Made by a program: the position numbers and the translations under genes | Shown: one piece after another, positions 56,699 through 64,000 of the stretch | How the letters are laid out: each line of letters opens with the position of its first letter | Position numbering within the stretch: position 1 is the stretch's first letter | The notes under the pieces: generated by a model | Databases searched by the model: none | What the model was told of the DNA's origin: nothing | Seen by the model: only the letters and a program-made list of their open reading frames with translations | Source of the DNA: an uncultured Alistipes sp. | GTDB lineage: Bacteria > Bacteroidota > Bacteroidia > Bacteroidales > Rikenellaceae | Length of the DNA: 64,000 nt | Direction: 5' to 3' | Assembly: GCA_947364365.1 (NCBI GenBank) | Contig: CANASP010000001.1 | Coordinates: 1 to 64,000, forward strand

Positions 56699-58480
56699 TT
56701 ATCGTACGGACACCTCGCCTGCAGAGCCATCAGGTAGCCCACGGCCGATATCTCGTTTGACGATGGCGACCCACGTCTTGCGCATCAGCAGATACTTGAA
56801 CGCATCCGAGAAGTTCGTCGAGGTGACGAGGCGTTTGATGTCGGACGATTTCTCTGCGCTCTTGTCCTTACCTATCCGCCCCTTCGAGTCGACGGTTGTC
56901 TTGGCCAGTTCGAGCGAGGCCTTGAGGTTGCGGCAATGTATGGCGTCGATCTGCAACTCGGGGAGGCGGGTATTGTGCCCGACCATCAGCTCGCGCATGA
57001 AGGCGTACTCGTCGGACATGGGGATATTGCCCTGTCCGAGCGACATGAGCTGAACGCGCCAGCCGGTCGGGCGGCCTGTTGCGTCTCGTTCGATCGCCTC
57101 TTTGACCTGGTTGGCCAGTGATTGGTTGCTGCCTTTATAGTTGTTCCCGCTGCGATCGTAGTAGAACTTCACGGTTTTCTGTTTGTGGGGCTCGAAGTAG
57201 CGCAGAAATTTGTCGGCCAATGCGCGTATCCACTCGGGAGGGAGGCTGTAGAACTCTTTGATGATGTGAAGCACGCGGCCGTCGTCTTGCGCGATAAGCA
57301 TGGAGAGCATGTTTCCGAAGTCCATCGACATGTCGATTGCGCGATTGGGGTCGAGGTGGCGAAGCAGACGGCAATCTTCGGTGTCGCGGAGGCCCAGGGT
57401 ACGCTCGACTGACGACAAGTTTCCATCGGTATAGAAGTGGCGTTCGCCAAGGTTGGGATAAAACTGCTGCCCTTTGTCAATGCGGGGAGGCATCGATAAT
57501 ATCGCCGCGTTGATGTCGGAGAGCTGCGACGAAAGAGCGTCGGCAAACCATTGGGGAGATAAAATGTCGACGTTGACATAACTCGATACGATCAAGAACA
57601 TGCTCTGCGCCTTCTCGTGGTGTCGGAGGCTGTACCATCGCTCCTTCCAGCGATTCGCAGTTTTGTGTTTGTTCAGATACTCGCGCCGATCGGAATCGGA
57701 ACGCGTGCGGTAAAACTTTTCCTTTGCTGCGAGATACTCCTGTAGGGCGTCGTTTGCAATGGCTGCCGTCCTCCATACGAGCAGTAACGTTTCTGGATCC
57801 ATTTCTTCTGCACCCTTGAATATCCAATCGTATTCGCCGGTGTTTCCGGTGTTGGGCATATCGGTTGTGAACGTTTCGCCCAAGTAGAAAGGCGAGTGTC
57901 CGAATTGCAGTCGGTAGCCTCGCCGGGCTTTGAGCAGGTTGCCGATTTTGGTCTCGGCGAAATACTTCACCTCGTCGCCGAATACATGAACGTAGGAACG
58001 ACCGGCGAGCGATGCCGGACGGTCGAGCGATCCGAAGGTAATGTTCAACCCAGTGAAGAATACGATCGTTCGCTTGTGGGAGATAATCTTGTTGTAGGGC
58101 TTCCAAAAGTGAGGTTTGAGCCACTCGGGAAGATCTGCGCACTCTCTCTCGGTGAAGGTTGGCGGCTGCTTTTCGACGACGTAGTGGACGCCTTCGCGGA
58201 AGCCTTTGCGTTCGAGCGCTTCGAACACCATCGGGAGGACGTTGGCCGTTAGGTTGGCAAAGGTGTCGGCTACCCATGCCACGGGGGCGCCCGGCATATC
58301 GTAGACCATTTCGATAAGCCGTTCGACCTGTATCTCTGTGGTTTTAGCCGATCCGCGACCGGCGACAAGCCGCAGTTTTCGGGGCATTATCATCGCGCAG
58401 AACTGGGCGAGCCAGTTCATGAATTGCAAATCGACGTATGCCTTCTTTTCAGGGATTTTAATTTTCGCTCTGTTTCCCAT
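56699..58480 (-). CDS. terL: Phage terminase large subunit (packaging motor ATPase and nuclease)
   Basis: 593 aa. ATPase domain: Walker A VAGRGSAKTTE (Gly41-Thr47), an adenine-binding stretch before it, and a Walker-B-like VHVFGDEVKYF. The C-terminal RNase-H-type nuclease domain has metal Asp residues in DMSMDFGNML (about 386) and FYYDRSGNN (about 441). It moves DNA into the prohead through the portal and cuts it. It begins 23 bases inside the 3' end of the small-terminase-like gene. A terminator follows, so the capsid/terminase unit ends here. Confidence 0.88.
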   Translation of the reverse strand: MGNRAKIKIPEKKAYVDLQFMNWLAQFCAMIMPRKLRLVAGRGSAKTTEIQVERLIEMVYDMPGAPVAWVADTFANLTANVLPMVFEALERKGFREGVHYVVEKQPPTFTERECADLPEWLKPHFWKPYNKIISHKRTIVFFTGLNITFGSLDRPASLAGRSYVHVFGDEVKYFAETKIGNLLKARRGYRLQFGHSPFYLGETFTTDMPNTGNTGEYDWIFKGAEEMDPETLLLVWRTAAIANDALQEYLAAKEKFYRTRSDSDRREYLNKHKTANRWKERWYSLRHHEKAQSMFLIVSSYVNVDILSPQWFADALSSQLSDINAAILSMPPRIDKGQQFYPNLGERHFYTDGNLSSVERTLGLRDTEDCRLLRHLDPNRAIDMSMDFGNMLSMLIAQDDGRVLHIIKEFYSLPPEWIRALADKFLRYFEPHKQKTVKFYYDRSGNNYKGSNQSLANQVKEAIERDATGRPTGWRVQLMSLGQGNIPMSDEYAFMRELMVGHNTRLPELQIDAIHCRNLKASLELAKTTVDSKGRIGKDKSAEKSSDIKRLVTSTNFSDAFKYLLMRKTWVAIVKRDIGRGLPDGSAGEVSVR

Positions 58481-59402
58481 AATTCAGAAATTCGATGATG
58501 TCCACATCCTCGACAAGCGACTCCCGGCGGAGACGGCTTTTGGTCGCCTCTGGTACGGCAAGGCGTTGAATTTGTTCGCTGACTTCCTGCCGGTTTACGG
58601 CCGGCAGCCCAATGACGTCGGTCGTCAGCGAAAAAACGCGCAGGGGGCGCATGTACATTTGAGGCGGCAGACGTTGGATCTCGGGCTCGTCGAGTTTGCG
58701 GATCTTCGCGGCTTTGGCGATGATTTCGCTCACAGCTTCGAAATCTTTGGGTGTTGCCGCCACATTCTTCGCTGCGTGCGCCAGGTCCTCGAGCAACTCG
58801 GCGTACTTGTTTCGAAGAGCCTCTTTCGTTGTGCTTCGATTGGAGTAGAACAACGCGTCGGCCTGGTTGTAGTAGTCTGCGGCACGGTCATAACTGTATC
58901 CGAGTTGCTGGGTGAGAAACTTGATCGTAGCACGCTTGCCTATATGCCGGTCAATGGAATTGATGATCGAGAGCAAATCGAGGAATAACTTCTCGTTATT
59001 TGAAAGGTCGTTCGTTCGGCCCTCGGTCATGTACTCGTACACCCGTCTAAAGGCTTTCTCGTTGTCGAAAGAGCCGAAGATGTCGAGCTTCGAGGTCTTG
59101 AAAGACTTCTCGCGCCGGAGTTTTTCGAGGTGATTTATCGATGGAAGGTCTCCGGCTTGGGCATTCCCGAGCAGCGCCTTATTAACGGTAGCCAGTGCCT
59201 GAAGACGGCCGCGTGTTATGGCCAGCGAGACGAGGCTCTCGGGGTCGTTGTATTCGGCAGTGAACTGGCCGATGTCGAAGCCGAAATAGATGGCGATGTC
59301 GCGCGGCTCCCACTCCAGAGCGCCGAACTGTTGTAGTTCCTCTACTTGATCTCGCGTCAAGTCGTCGCCGATTTTATTTCGTTCGTATATTCGTTTGGTC
59401 AT
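58458..59402 (-). CDS. Small terminase-like DNA-binding protein
   Basis: 314 aa directly upstream of terL with a 23-base overlap. N-terminus LTRDQVEELQQFGALEWEPRDIAIYFGFDIGQF looks like a helix-turn-helix of terminase small subunits. The middle and C-terminus are helical (LFLDLLSIINSIDRHIGKRATIKFLTQQLGYSYDRAADYYNQADALF). It is larger than most TerS proteins. By position it would recognise the packaging start. Family membership is inferred from context. Confidence 0.62.
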   Translation of the reverse strand: MTKRIYERNKIGDDLTRDQVEELQQFGALEWEPRDIAIYFGFDIGQFTAEYNDPESLVSLAITRGRLQALATVNKALLGNAQAGDLPSINHLEKLRREKSFKTSKLDIFGSFDNEKAFRRVYEYMTEGRTNDLSNNEKLFLDLLSIINSIDRHIGKRATIKFLTQQLGYSYDRAADYYNQADALFYSNRSTTKEALRNKYAELLEDLAHAAKNVAATPKDFEAVSEIIAKAAKIRKLDEPEIQRLPPQMYMRPLRVFSLTTDVIGLPAVNRQEVSEQIQRLAVPEATKSRLRRESLVEDVDIIEFLNYGKQSEN

Positions 59403-60030
59403 GCTCGAAAGATTTTATCCCGTCGAAAAACTCGCGGTAGAACTCGTATAGGCCACGATCGACGGTGATGCACCCGTTTTCGGTTCGAGGATTGGTGTTG
59501 ATGTTGGCCGACGTCTCTATCGCGAAGGCGAATTTGGGTCCTACGCCTGCATAGATTTTCGAGTGGTTTTTGAATACGGCAATTCTCCCCCCCCCGATAT
59601 TTCTTGCGAATACGTCTTTGAGCAGCTGGTATTCGATCCGATAGGAGTTGGGGAATATTTCGCCGACGTATGCGTCGAGGTGTTCTATGCGTCCCTCCTG
59701 CATCCATTCCTCGAATTGGAGGATGTCTTCGGCGGCCATGCACCAGGTCGAGAAGAGGCAATAGGTCAGCGGCTGCTGGCGAAGGATCGCCTTGAGGTAC
59801 GATAGCGAGTCCACGTCGCCGCCCGTGATGAAGTGGTAGGCGTGGCCCTCCTGGAAGTCGAACTCTTTGCAGGCATCGAGCAATGACACCTCGGAAAACG
59901 CCCGACGGTAGAGGTACTTTGTCGAGGTCTCGTAGCATTGTGTTTTACGGCGGTGGGTCCGGGTGGGGACTTCGGTAGGCTCCGAACTCTTCGCTGCGAT
60001 GTCTCGGATGTCGAATAATCTATCGGGCAT
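59374..60030 (-). CDS. Phospholipase-D-like phage protein with an internal G9 tract
   Basis: 218 aa. The C-terminal part has FKNHSKIYAGVGPKFAFAIETSANINTNPRTENG, which resembles the HxK...(x)4D / SANxxxN-type end of the PLD phosphodiesterase family (His-Ser-Lys and Ser-Ala-Asn); an exact HKD is not present. It may be a nuclease used in packaging. Residues Gly-Gly-Gly (about 146-148) are coded by nine G in a row (59587-59595 as C on plus) just ahead of the motif, so slippage would remove the catalytic part. Overlaps neighbours at both ends. Confidence 0.6.
   Translation of the reverse strand: MPDRLFDIRDIAAKSSEPTEVPTRTHRRKTQCYETSTKYLYRRAFSEVSLLDACKEFDFQEGHAYHFITGGDVDSLSYLKAILRQQPLTYCLFSTWCMAAEDILQFEEWMQEGRIEHLDAYVGEIFPNSYRIEYQLLKDVFARNIGGGRIAVFKNHSKIYAGVGPKFAFAIETSANINTNPRTENGCITVDRGLYEFYREFFDGIKSFEHDQTNIRTK
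59587..59595. repeat. Homopolymer C9 (G9 in the gene)
   Basis: Nine C on plus inside the PLD-like gene; encodes NIGGGRIAV. Confidence 0.85.
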
Positions 60031-60709
60031 GCGTATAAGCGTCTATTAGGTCGTTCACTTCGGCCAACAACGTCTCTTTTTGCTGCCGTCGTTGTTTCCG
60101 CTCACTTTGTAGATGGGGTTTCGTGCCTTTCTTGATTTCGTCGTTTATCCGCCAGATCGCGGTCCGCAGCCGACGCTGCTCGGCGAGTAACTCTACGACG
60201 TTTAATTCGCGGAGCCGCTGTCGGTGGCGGAGGTACTCGAAAATACGATGTTTGCCGAGTACCGCTCCGTGCTCTCGGTAGTGATCTAATTCTTGGTATA
60301 TTGCACGATTCTCAAGGAAGTTCTCGATGGCTTCTCGAGCTGTATTGTAGCACTCCTCGAGCGTCGCGCAGCCGAATAGTCGCTCATGCGCTCGGATGTA
60401 GCGATCGTGGGCTGTAATTTTGTCCGCCGCAAGGATTTTCAACTCAGGCGGACAATCGGGATCGCGCAGGCAGGGAAAGTCGTCGCGGAACTTCCGGCGT
60501 GCAGGTTGTTTCTGCTCTTGCAACGGGGATATCCCTGCCAGCGCGCATAACTTCTCAATCAGTAGCAGCCGATACTTTGCAGGCCTCGTTTTCACGAGGG
60601 CTGTGAAACGGGTATTGTTGCTGTGTCGAGAAAAGAGCCGGAGGCCGGATGTGACCTCGGCTCCGGCTCTTAACCATGCACGGATCTCGTCTCTTGAGCG
60701 ATCATTCAT
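60020..60709 (-). CDS. Phage protein of unknown function (head/packaging region)
   Basis: 229 aa from MNDRSRDEIRAWLRAGAEVTSG (start 60709, overlapping the upstream stop by 8 bases). Highly basic and helical: RFTALVKTRPAKYRLLLIEKLCAL, RAHERLFGCATLEECYNTAREAIENFLENRAIYQEL and a C-terminal coiled coil LLAEQRRLRTAIWRINDEIKKGTK. DNA contact is likely on charge; no domain recognised. A longer start at 60748 is possible but would overlap more. Confidence 0.6.
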   Translation of the reverse strand: MNDRSRDEIRAWLRAGAEVTSGLRLFSRHSNNTRFTALVKTRPAKYRLLLIEKLCALAGISPLQEQKQPARRKFRDDFPCLRDPDCPPELKILAADKITAHDRYIRAHERLFGCATLEECYNTAREAIENFLENRAIYQELDHYREHGAVLGKHRIFEYLRHRQRLRELNVVELLAEQRRLRTAIWRINDEIKKGTKPHLQSERKQRRQQKETLLAEVNDLIDAYTHAR

Positions 60710-61454
60710 TTTTGACGAGAAGAGCGAGTTGATCTTTGATCGCGACAAAGCCTTCGCCCGTTGTGCAGATGAAACGCTTGCGAACGAGAGCCTCGGCTAC
60801 GACCGCGAGACACTTGGGACGGCGGATTGCGTAGCTCACGGTGTTTCCGAAGGTCATGCCGATCTCTTCGGGACGTTCACCTGGATGCGCGATAGGGTTG
60901 TATACAAAGAGAAAAGCCTCCTCGTCATAGGTGTCACCGAGCAGCTTCAGCGTTTTGAGTGCCGCATCCGCCTTGAAGAGGAAGGGCAGCCCGGTGCGCG
61001 GTGTCGCCAACATCTTGCCGGATTGTGATTTCATCCGGCGGACACGATACGCTACGAGGTCGGCTATGCCGACGCGATGCGTCGGGAAGCAATTTGCGGG
61101 AACCAGGACGAACGTGTCCGGGATGAGCTCGTTGGCGATCAGACGATCGATGGTTGCGGAGAAAGGGGGATCTTCGTCTACCTCGATCGGAATGATCAAG
61201 GAGCCGGGGGCTTTCCGCTGCCAGATTTCATCCAGCAGCGGTAGTGCCTCGGCCGAACCGAGGACGACGATCGGGAGATGTTCGTAATCGCAAGTAGGGT
61301 GTGCCGACAGCGGCTCCGCTTTTTCAGCCGTTTCGATCGCACTCCCGACGGCCGAGACTTCGGCGTCGGAGAAAAAGGGCTCGGCGGCGGGATCCGGAGC
61401 AGAATGCGTTTCTGCTCCTGGAGCCTCGGTGTTGATGATTTTTTTCTTGGCCAT
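60702..61454 (-). CDS. Phage protein of unknown function (capsid region)
   Basis: 250 aa. The first 50 residues are low-complexity (Ala/Glu/Pro). A globular part follows with LPIVVLGSAEALPLLDEIWQRKAPGSLIIPIEVDEDPP and GIADLVAYRVRRMKSQSGKMLATPRTGLPFLFKADAALKTLKLLG, and the end CLAVVAEALVRKRFICTTGEGFVAIKDQLALLV. The layout suggests an alpha/beta fold. No family recognised. Lies 4 bases from the 182-aa structural gene. Confidence 0.58.
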   Translation of the reverse strand: MAKKKIINTEAPGAETHSAPDPAAEPFFSDAEVSAVGSAIETAEKAEPLSAHPTCDYEHLPIVVLGSAEALPLLDEIWQRKAPGSLIIPIEVDEDPPFSATIDRLIANELIPDTFVLVPANCFPTHRVGIADLVAYRVRRMKSQSGKMLATPRTGLPFLFKADAALKTLKLLGDTYDEEAFLFVYNPIAHPGERPEEIGMTFGNTVSYAIRRPKCLAVVAEALVRKRFICTTGEGFVAIKDQLALLVKNE

Positions 61455-61458
61455 GATG

Positions 61459-62007
61459 TTACATCGTTTCCTCGGGCGCGCCCGGTTTTTCGTCGATGAT
61501 TTCGGGCAGTTTACCCGTGTAGGTCAGGATGCGGAACTCGTCACGGATGTCCTGCTGGAGCGTGAGCGTGTTCTTCGCACCCTCTTTCGTATCCTGCGTC
61601 TCGGATTTCAGCGAGAGCGGATTGCACGGAGAGCCGATGAGCCGGGCTCCGCCGCCACAACCGCGAACGATGGCGCCGAGGTTTCGGTTGGTATTGTACT
61701 CGACGAAGTCCTCGATGTCCGTCGAGGTTCCGGGGTGTGCGAATTTCACCCCTTTCTTGTAGCCTCTGGCGTCTGCGTCGCCTTCGGGCTCTTGGAGCAA
61801 CTCGATACTGTCGGGAGTTGCGTATACGGGTTGCAGCTTCGCGCCCTCTTTCAGTGAGAATCCATCCTCGGCGACCGTGACGCCGACTACTCGGGTGGGG
61901 TAGGTTTCGACGTCGTCCATGTCGAAAATGAGGATGTGAGGATTTTTCGGAGACGGATTGCCGGCACCTCCTGCCGGGCGACCTATTGCTTTTTTCGTGT
62001 AAGGCAT
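61459..62007 (-). CDS. Phage structural protein next to the capsid gene
   Basis: 182 aa. IGRPAGGAGNPSPKNPHILIFDMDDVETYPTRVVGVTVAEDGFSLKEGAKLQPVYATPDSIELLQEPEG, then DFVEYNTNRNLGAIVRGC and NTLTLQQDIRDEFRILTYTG. Beta-rich, 12 bases after the major capsid gene. Candidate for a head decoration, head-tail adaptor or tail-tube subunit; position leaves this open. Confidence 0.6.
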   Translation of the reverse strand: MPYTKKAIGRPAGGAGNPSPKNPHILIFDMDDVETYPTRVVGVTVAEDGFSLKEGAKLQPVYATPDSIELLQEPEGDADARGYKKGVKFAHPGTSTDIEDFVEYNTNRNLGAIVRGCGGGARLIGSPCNPLSLKSETQDTKEGAKNTLTLQQDIRDEFRILTYTGKLPEIIDEKPGAPEETM

Positions 62008-62019
62008 TGTTGCGATGTT

Positions 62020-63546
62020 TTACATGGTTTCGGGATCGTCGGAAGTGTTTTCGCTTGAAGTGCCCTCTTCCTTGGGGGGATCGGTAGCGGCTACGAGCCA
62101 TTTCCCGGGAGTACCTTCACGGGTCGAGGAGATCGCCGCCTTGGGGTCGTACTTCTCGGGTACGATGGCGAATACCGCCTCGCCGATCAGGAAACCTACT
62201 CCCAGCCAGAACTCGCAATAGAAACGGACTTCGTAGTCGTGCTTCTGAATGTCGGTGATGAACTGCGGCGGGTTCTTATGCTGTAAGCCGATGAAGTTTC
62301 CCGCCGGAGTGGAAAACACGATGGGGGAGCCGTAGAGGCTGTCGAGGACCTGGAGGTAGCAGTTTGAGAAGTCGACACGATCTTCGCCGAAGTTTACCTT
62401 CTCCGTGCCGGACCCGGCGCCCCACTTGTTCTTGTACGCGCGCTTGTACTTGAGGTAGATGTCGCTCGACATGTAGATGGGCATCTTCTTCGACTTGTAG
62501 AGCGGCGCCAGCGATGCCACGAAGTCATCGATCACGGCCAGCACTTCGTCGTCGGTTGCTTCGAGCAGGTTTTTGGCCGTGTTGAAGAACTGCATCGGCG
62601 CAAGCGACTTTCGCGCTTCGGCAAGGATTGTCTCGAAGCCGTCCATCGTGTCCTCCGTTTTCTGGGAGCCCTCGACGAATTTCGCCTTCGAGATCATCAC
62701 GTTCTCGATGTCCTCGGCGATTTGCGGAAGCATCACCTTGTCGACGATGTAGCGCGTGATCGGCATCTGGTCAGGCGTTTTCCCCTCGTCGTAGAGGTGG
62801 AAAAGCCAGCTCTCGCCAACCTCGGCCGGAATGATCGAGAAGTTGACCTTGTGGCGATAATTCTTGATCGTGAGGGGTGTGAATTTCGCACCACCCCGCG
62901 GCGTCCACTTTGCCGTGAACTGCTGTACGACGTGATCGATGGATTCGCTCGCAGCGGCCTTGTACTCCGTTACGGCTCTTTTCCACGCGAGGTGCTTCGA
63001 CGTCGAGAAGCTCTGGTAGAGCTGCTGGAGGATGTCGAGGTTGTTGCCCTGCGAAAGGTAGGGCCCGAGTTCCTGGCGCAGGTCACCGACCTCGATCGTG
63101 GGGGTGTCGGCCATGACTCCCCGCTGGATGAATGCGGCAGCAGCCTTGTTGTGGGCCAACGACATGTCGGCCTTGAAGACGTTCCGCTGGAAGTTTCCGA
63201 GGTTGGCGTCGGCTTTCGAAGACGCGGGGAGATCCTCGGGTTTGGCCGCCAGCGTCGCGATGTCGCTCTGGAGTTGCTTGATCATGCTGGTGAATTTGGC
63301 CTCGACCTGTTCGGTCGCGTGCCTGACGGCGGCCTCGTAGAGGTCATTGGCTTTATCCTCCTCTGAGGAGAAGGTCTTCTCCTTCAGAAGTCGCACGAAA
63401 GGCTGGCCGAAGTGTTCGGTCAGCTTCTGCTCTTCCTCCTCCGTGAAAACCATCTTACCCTGCGCATCGGTCGTCGGCTCCTTTTTCAGAAAGCGGGCGA
63501 CCACTCTGCCCATCTGGGTGTTGGAAAGAAATTGTTTTACATCCAT
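62020..63546 (-). CDS. Major capsid protein candidate
   Basis: 508 aa from MDVKQFLSNTQMGRVVARFLKKEP (start 63546); the 18 earlier codons overlap the upstream gene's end. Residues 20-125 are charged and helical (EEEEQKLTEHFGQPFVRLLKEKTFSS, RHATEQVEAKFTSMIKQLQSDIATLAAKPE), as in capsid proteins with an N-terminal scaffold (delta) domain removed by the prohead protease. The rest holds long beta/helix segments with GGAKFTPLTIKNYRHKVNFSIIPAEVGESWL and PIYMSSDIYLKYKRAYKNKWG, resembling HK97-like folds. Upstream is an S49-type protease. Assignment is by layout. Confidence 0.72.
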   Translation of the reverse strand: MDVKQFLSNTQMGRVVARFLKKEPTTDAQGKMVFTEEEEQKLTEHFGQPFVRLLKEKTFSSEEDKANDLYEAAVRHATEQVEAKFTSMIKQLQSDIATLAAKPEDLPASSKADANLGNFQRNVFKADMSLAHNKAAAAFIQRGVMADTPTIEVGDLRQELGPYLSQGNNLDILQQLYQSFSTSKHLAWKRAVTEYKAAASESIDHVVQQFTAKWTPRGGAKFTPLTIKNYRHKVNFSIIPAEVGESWLFHLYDEGKTPDQMPITRYIVDKVMLPQIAEDIENVMISKAKFVEGSQKTEDTMDGFETILAEARKSLAPMQFFNTAKNLLEATDDEVLAVIDDFVASLAPLYKSKKMPIYMSSDIYLKYKRAYKNKWGAGSGTEKVNFGEDRVDFSNCYLQVLDSLYGSPIVFSTPAGNFIGLQHKNPPQFITDIQKHDYEVRFYCEFWLGVGFLIGEAVFAIVPEKYDPKAAISSTREGTPGKWLVAATDPPKEEGTSSENTSDDPETM

Positions 63547-63557
63547 ATTATTAAGAA

Positions 63558-64000
63558 TTAGTGGTTGTATTGAGCCCGTATTGCGGCGTTCTCGACGCAT
63601 TCGGCAAGGGTCATCGTTCCGTTGATGAGCCCGAGGTTTTGCGCTTCCGCAGGGTGAAACATGGCGCCTGTGAAGACACCTGGAGCGTCTGCCTTGATGT
63701 TTGGCCTACCTGTCCGCACGTCTGCATGAAATTGGGCCACGGTATAGGAGAGGCTCTTTTTGATGAGCGAGTAATCACCGTCGATAGCCTGGCGGTATTC
63801 GAGGTTCTTCTCGGAACTCTCGTCTGCATAGACTTCGACAACGGTATACCCTTCCTGCGTCATTTTCTTCGTGTCGTCGACGAAGCGACACAAACCGCCG
63901 ATGCTGCCGACCTCCGACAGCGAATTGTCGCAGAAGATCGCGTCGCATTGCGAGGCGGTCCAATATGCAAGCGATGCGCAGAAGTCCGCGTGTGCGAGAA
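63558..64000 (-). CDS. S49-family prohead protease, C-terminal part (5' cut by window edge)
   Basis: The frame is open to the right edge; about 147 residues are visible. It has the S49/SppA pattern HADFCASLAYWTASQCDAIFCDNSLSEVGSIGG, in which the Ser in CASLAYW matches the catalytic Ser region and SEVGSIGG the following loop. Then come DDTKKMTQEGYTVVEVYADESSEKN and a C-terminal VFTGAMFHPAEAQNLGLINGTMTLAE, typical of S49 proteins. It probably trims the scaffold from the capsid protein encoded 11 bases downstream. The 5' part lies outside the window. Confidence 0.78.
   Translation of the reverse strand, partial: LAHADFCASLAYWTASQCDAIFCDNSLSEVGSIGGLCRFVDDTKKMTQEGYTVVEVYADESSEKNLEYRQAIDGDYSLIKKSLSYTVAQFHADVRTGRPNIKADAPGVFTGAMFHPAEAQNLGLINGTMTLAECVENAAIRAQYNH

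Noticed and set aside
32376..64000. Mu-like transposable phage
   Set aside because: The element has a tyrosine integrase beside a tRNA gene, and no transposase A/B or Mu-type F/I/T gene order was seen.

Overview
The window reads as a chromosome segment of a high-GC member of the Bacteroidales, most like Alistipes (Rikenellaceae), carrying an integrated tailed phage. The assignment is inference. It rests on TTTG / TAnnTTTG Bacteroidales promoters in front of many genes, a DUF4492-cydA-cydB cluster, a DUF4290 gene, a lipoprotein with a thioredoxin-like fold, GH2/GH16/sulfatase glycan enzymes, and a composition that is GC-rich for the order.

Host part (1-30192). It opens inside rpoC. Then follow a serine-type sulfatase, an L-serine dehydratase, tRNA-Arg and a FadL/OmpP1 porin. 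Next comes a minus-strand gene string: thioredoxin-like lipoprotein, lpxH, thyA, GH2 glycosidase and folA. After that are DUF4290, a sigma-54 activator without a DNA-binding domain, cytochrome bd oxidase, an NhaC antiporter, a HAD phosphatase overlapping a GH16 hydrolase, fabI, a free-methionine-sulfoxide reductase, tRNA-Ser, an aminotransferase, and a five-gene heterodisulfide-reductase-like (Hdr) operon with a membrane anchor. A roughly 100-bp GC-rich palindromic repeat occurs in three near-complete copies plus a fragment in host intergenic DNA.

Prophage part (30193 to beyond 64000). A tyrosine integrase lies directly downstream of an initiator tRNA-Met gene, the probable left attachment site, followed by a HicAB toxin-antitoxin pair. 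From 32376 to the right edge nearly everything is on the minus strand and forms a long-tailed (siphovirus-like) phage. In transcription order it has an S49 prohead protease (cut by the window edge), major capsid, unknown head-region genes, small and large terminase, a toxin-antitoxin pair, a small membrane protein, portal, neck genes, a Dam-like methylase, tape measure, tail hub, a large S74-terminated fibre, and a lysis end with an M15 endolysin, a DUF2829 (Tad2-like) protein and a predicted one-protein spanin. The right attachment site, replication and repressor genes are outside the window.

The least ordinary signals are in the prophage. (1) Three promoters share an exact TGTCCTTT-N20-TATTTTTG layout, and each heads a structural block. 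(2) Two structured non-coding regions share an A-B-A'-B'-T5 order of complementary arms, which could form a pseudoknot or an attenuator. (3) There is a stand-alone small-RNA candidate. (4) Four C/G homopolymers of 8-9 bases occur, one in a promoter spacer and one inside a reading frame, so they are candidates for phase variation. In the host part the membrane-linked Hdr-like operon of unknown substrate is the most interesting metabolic system.
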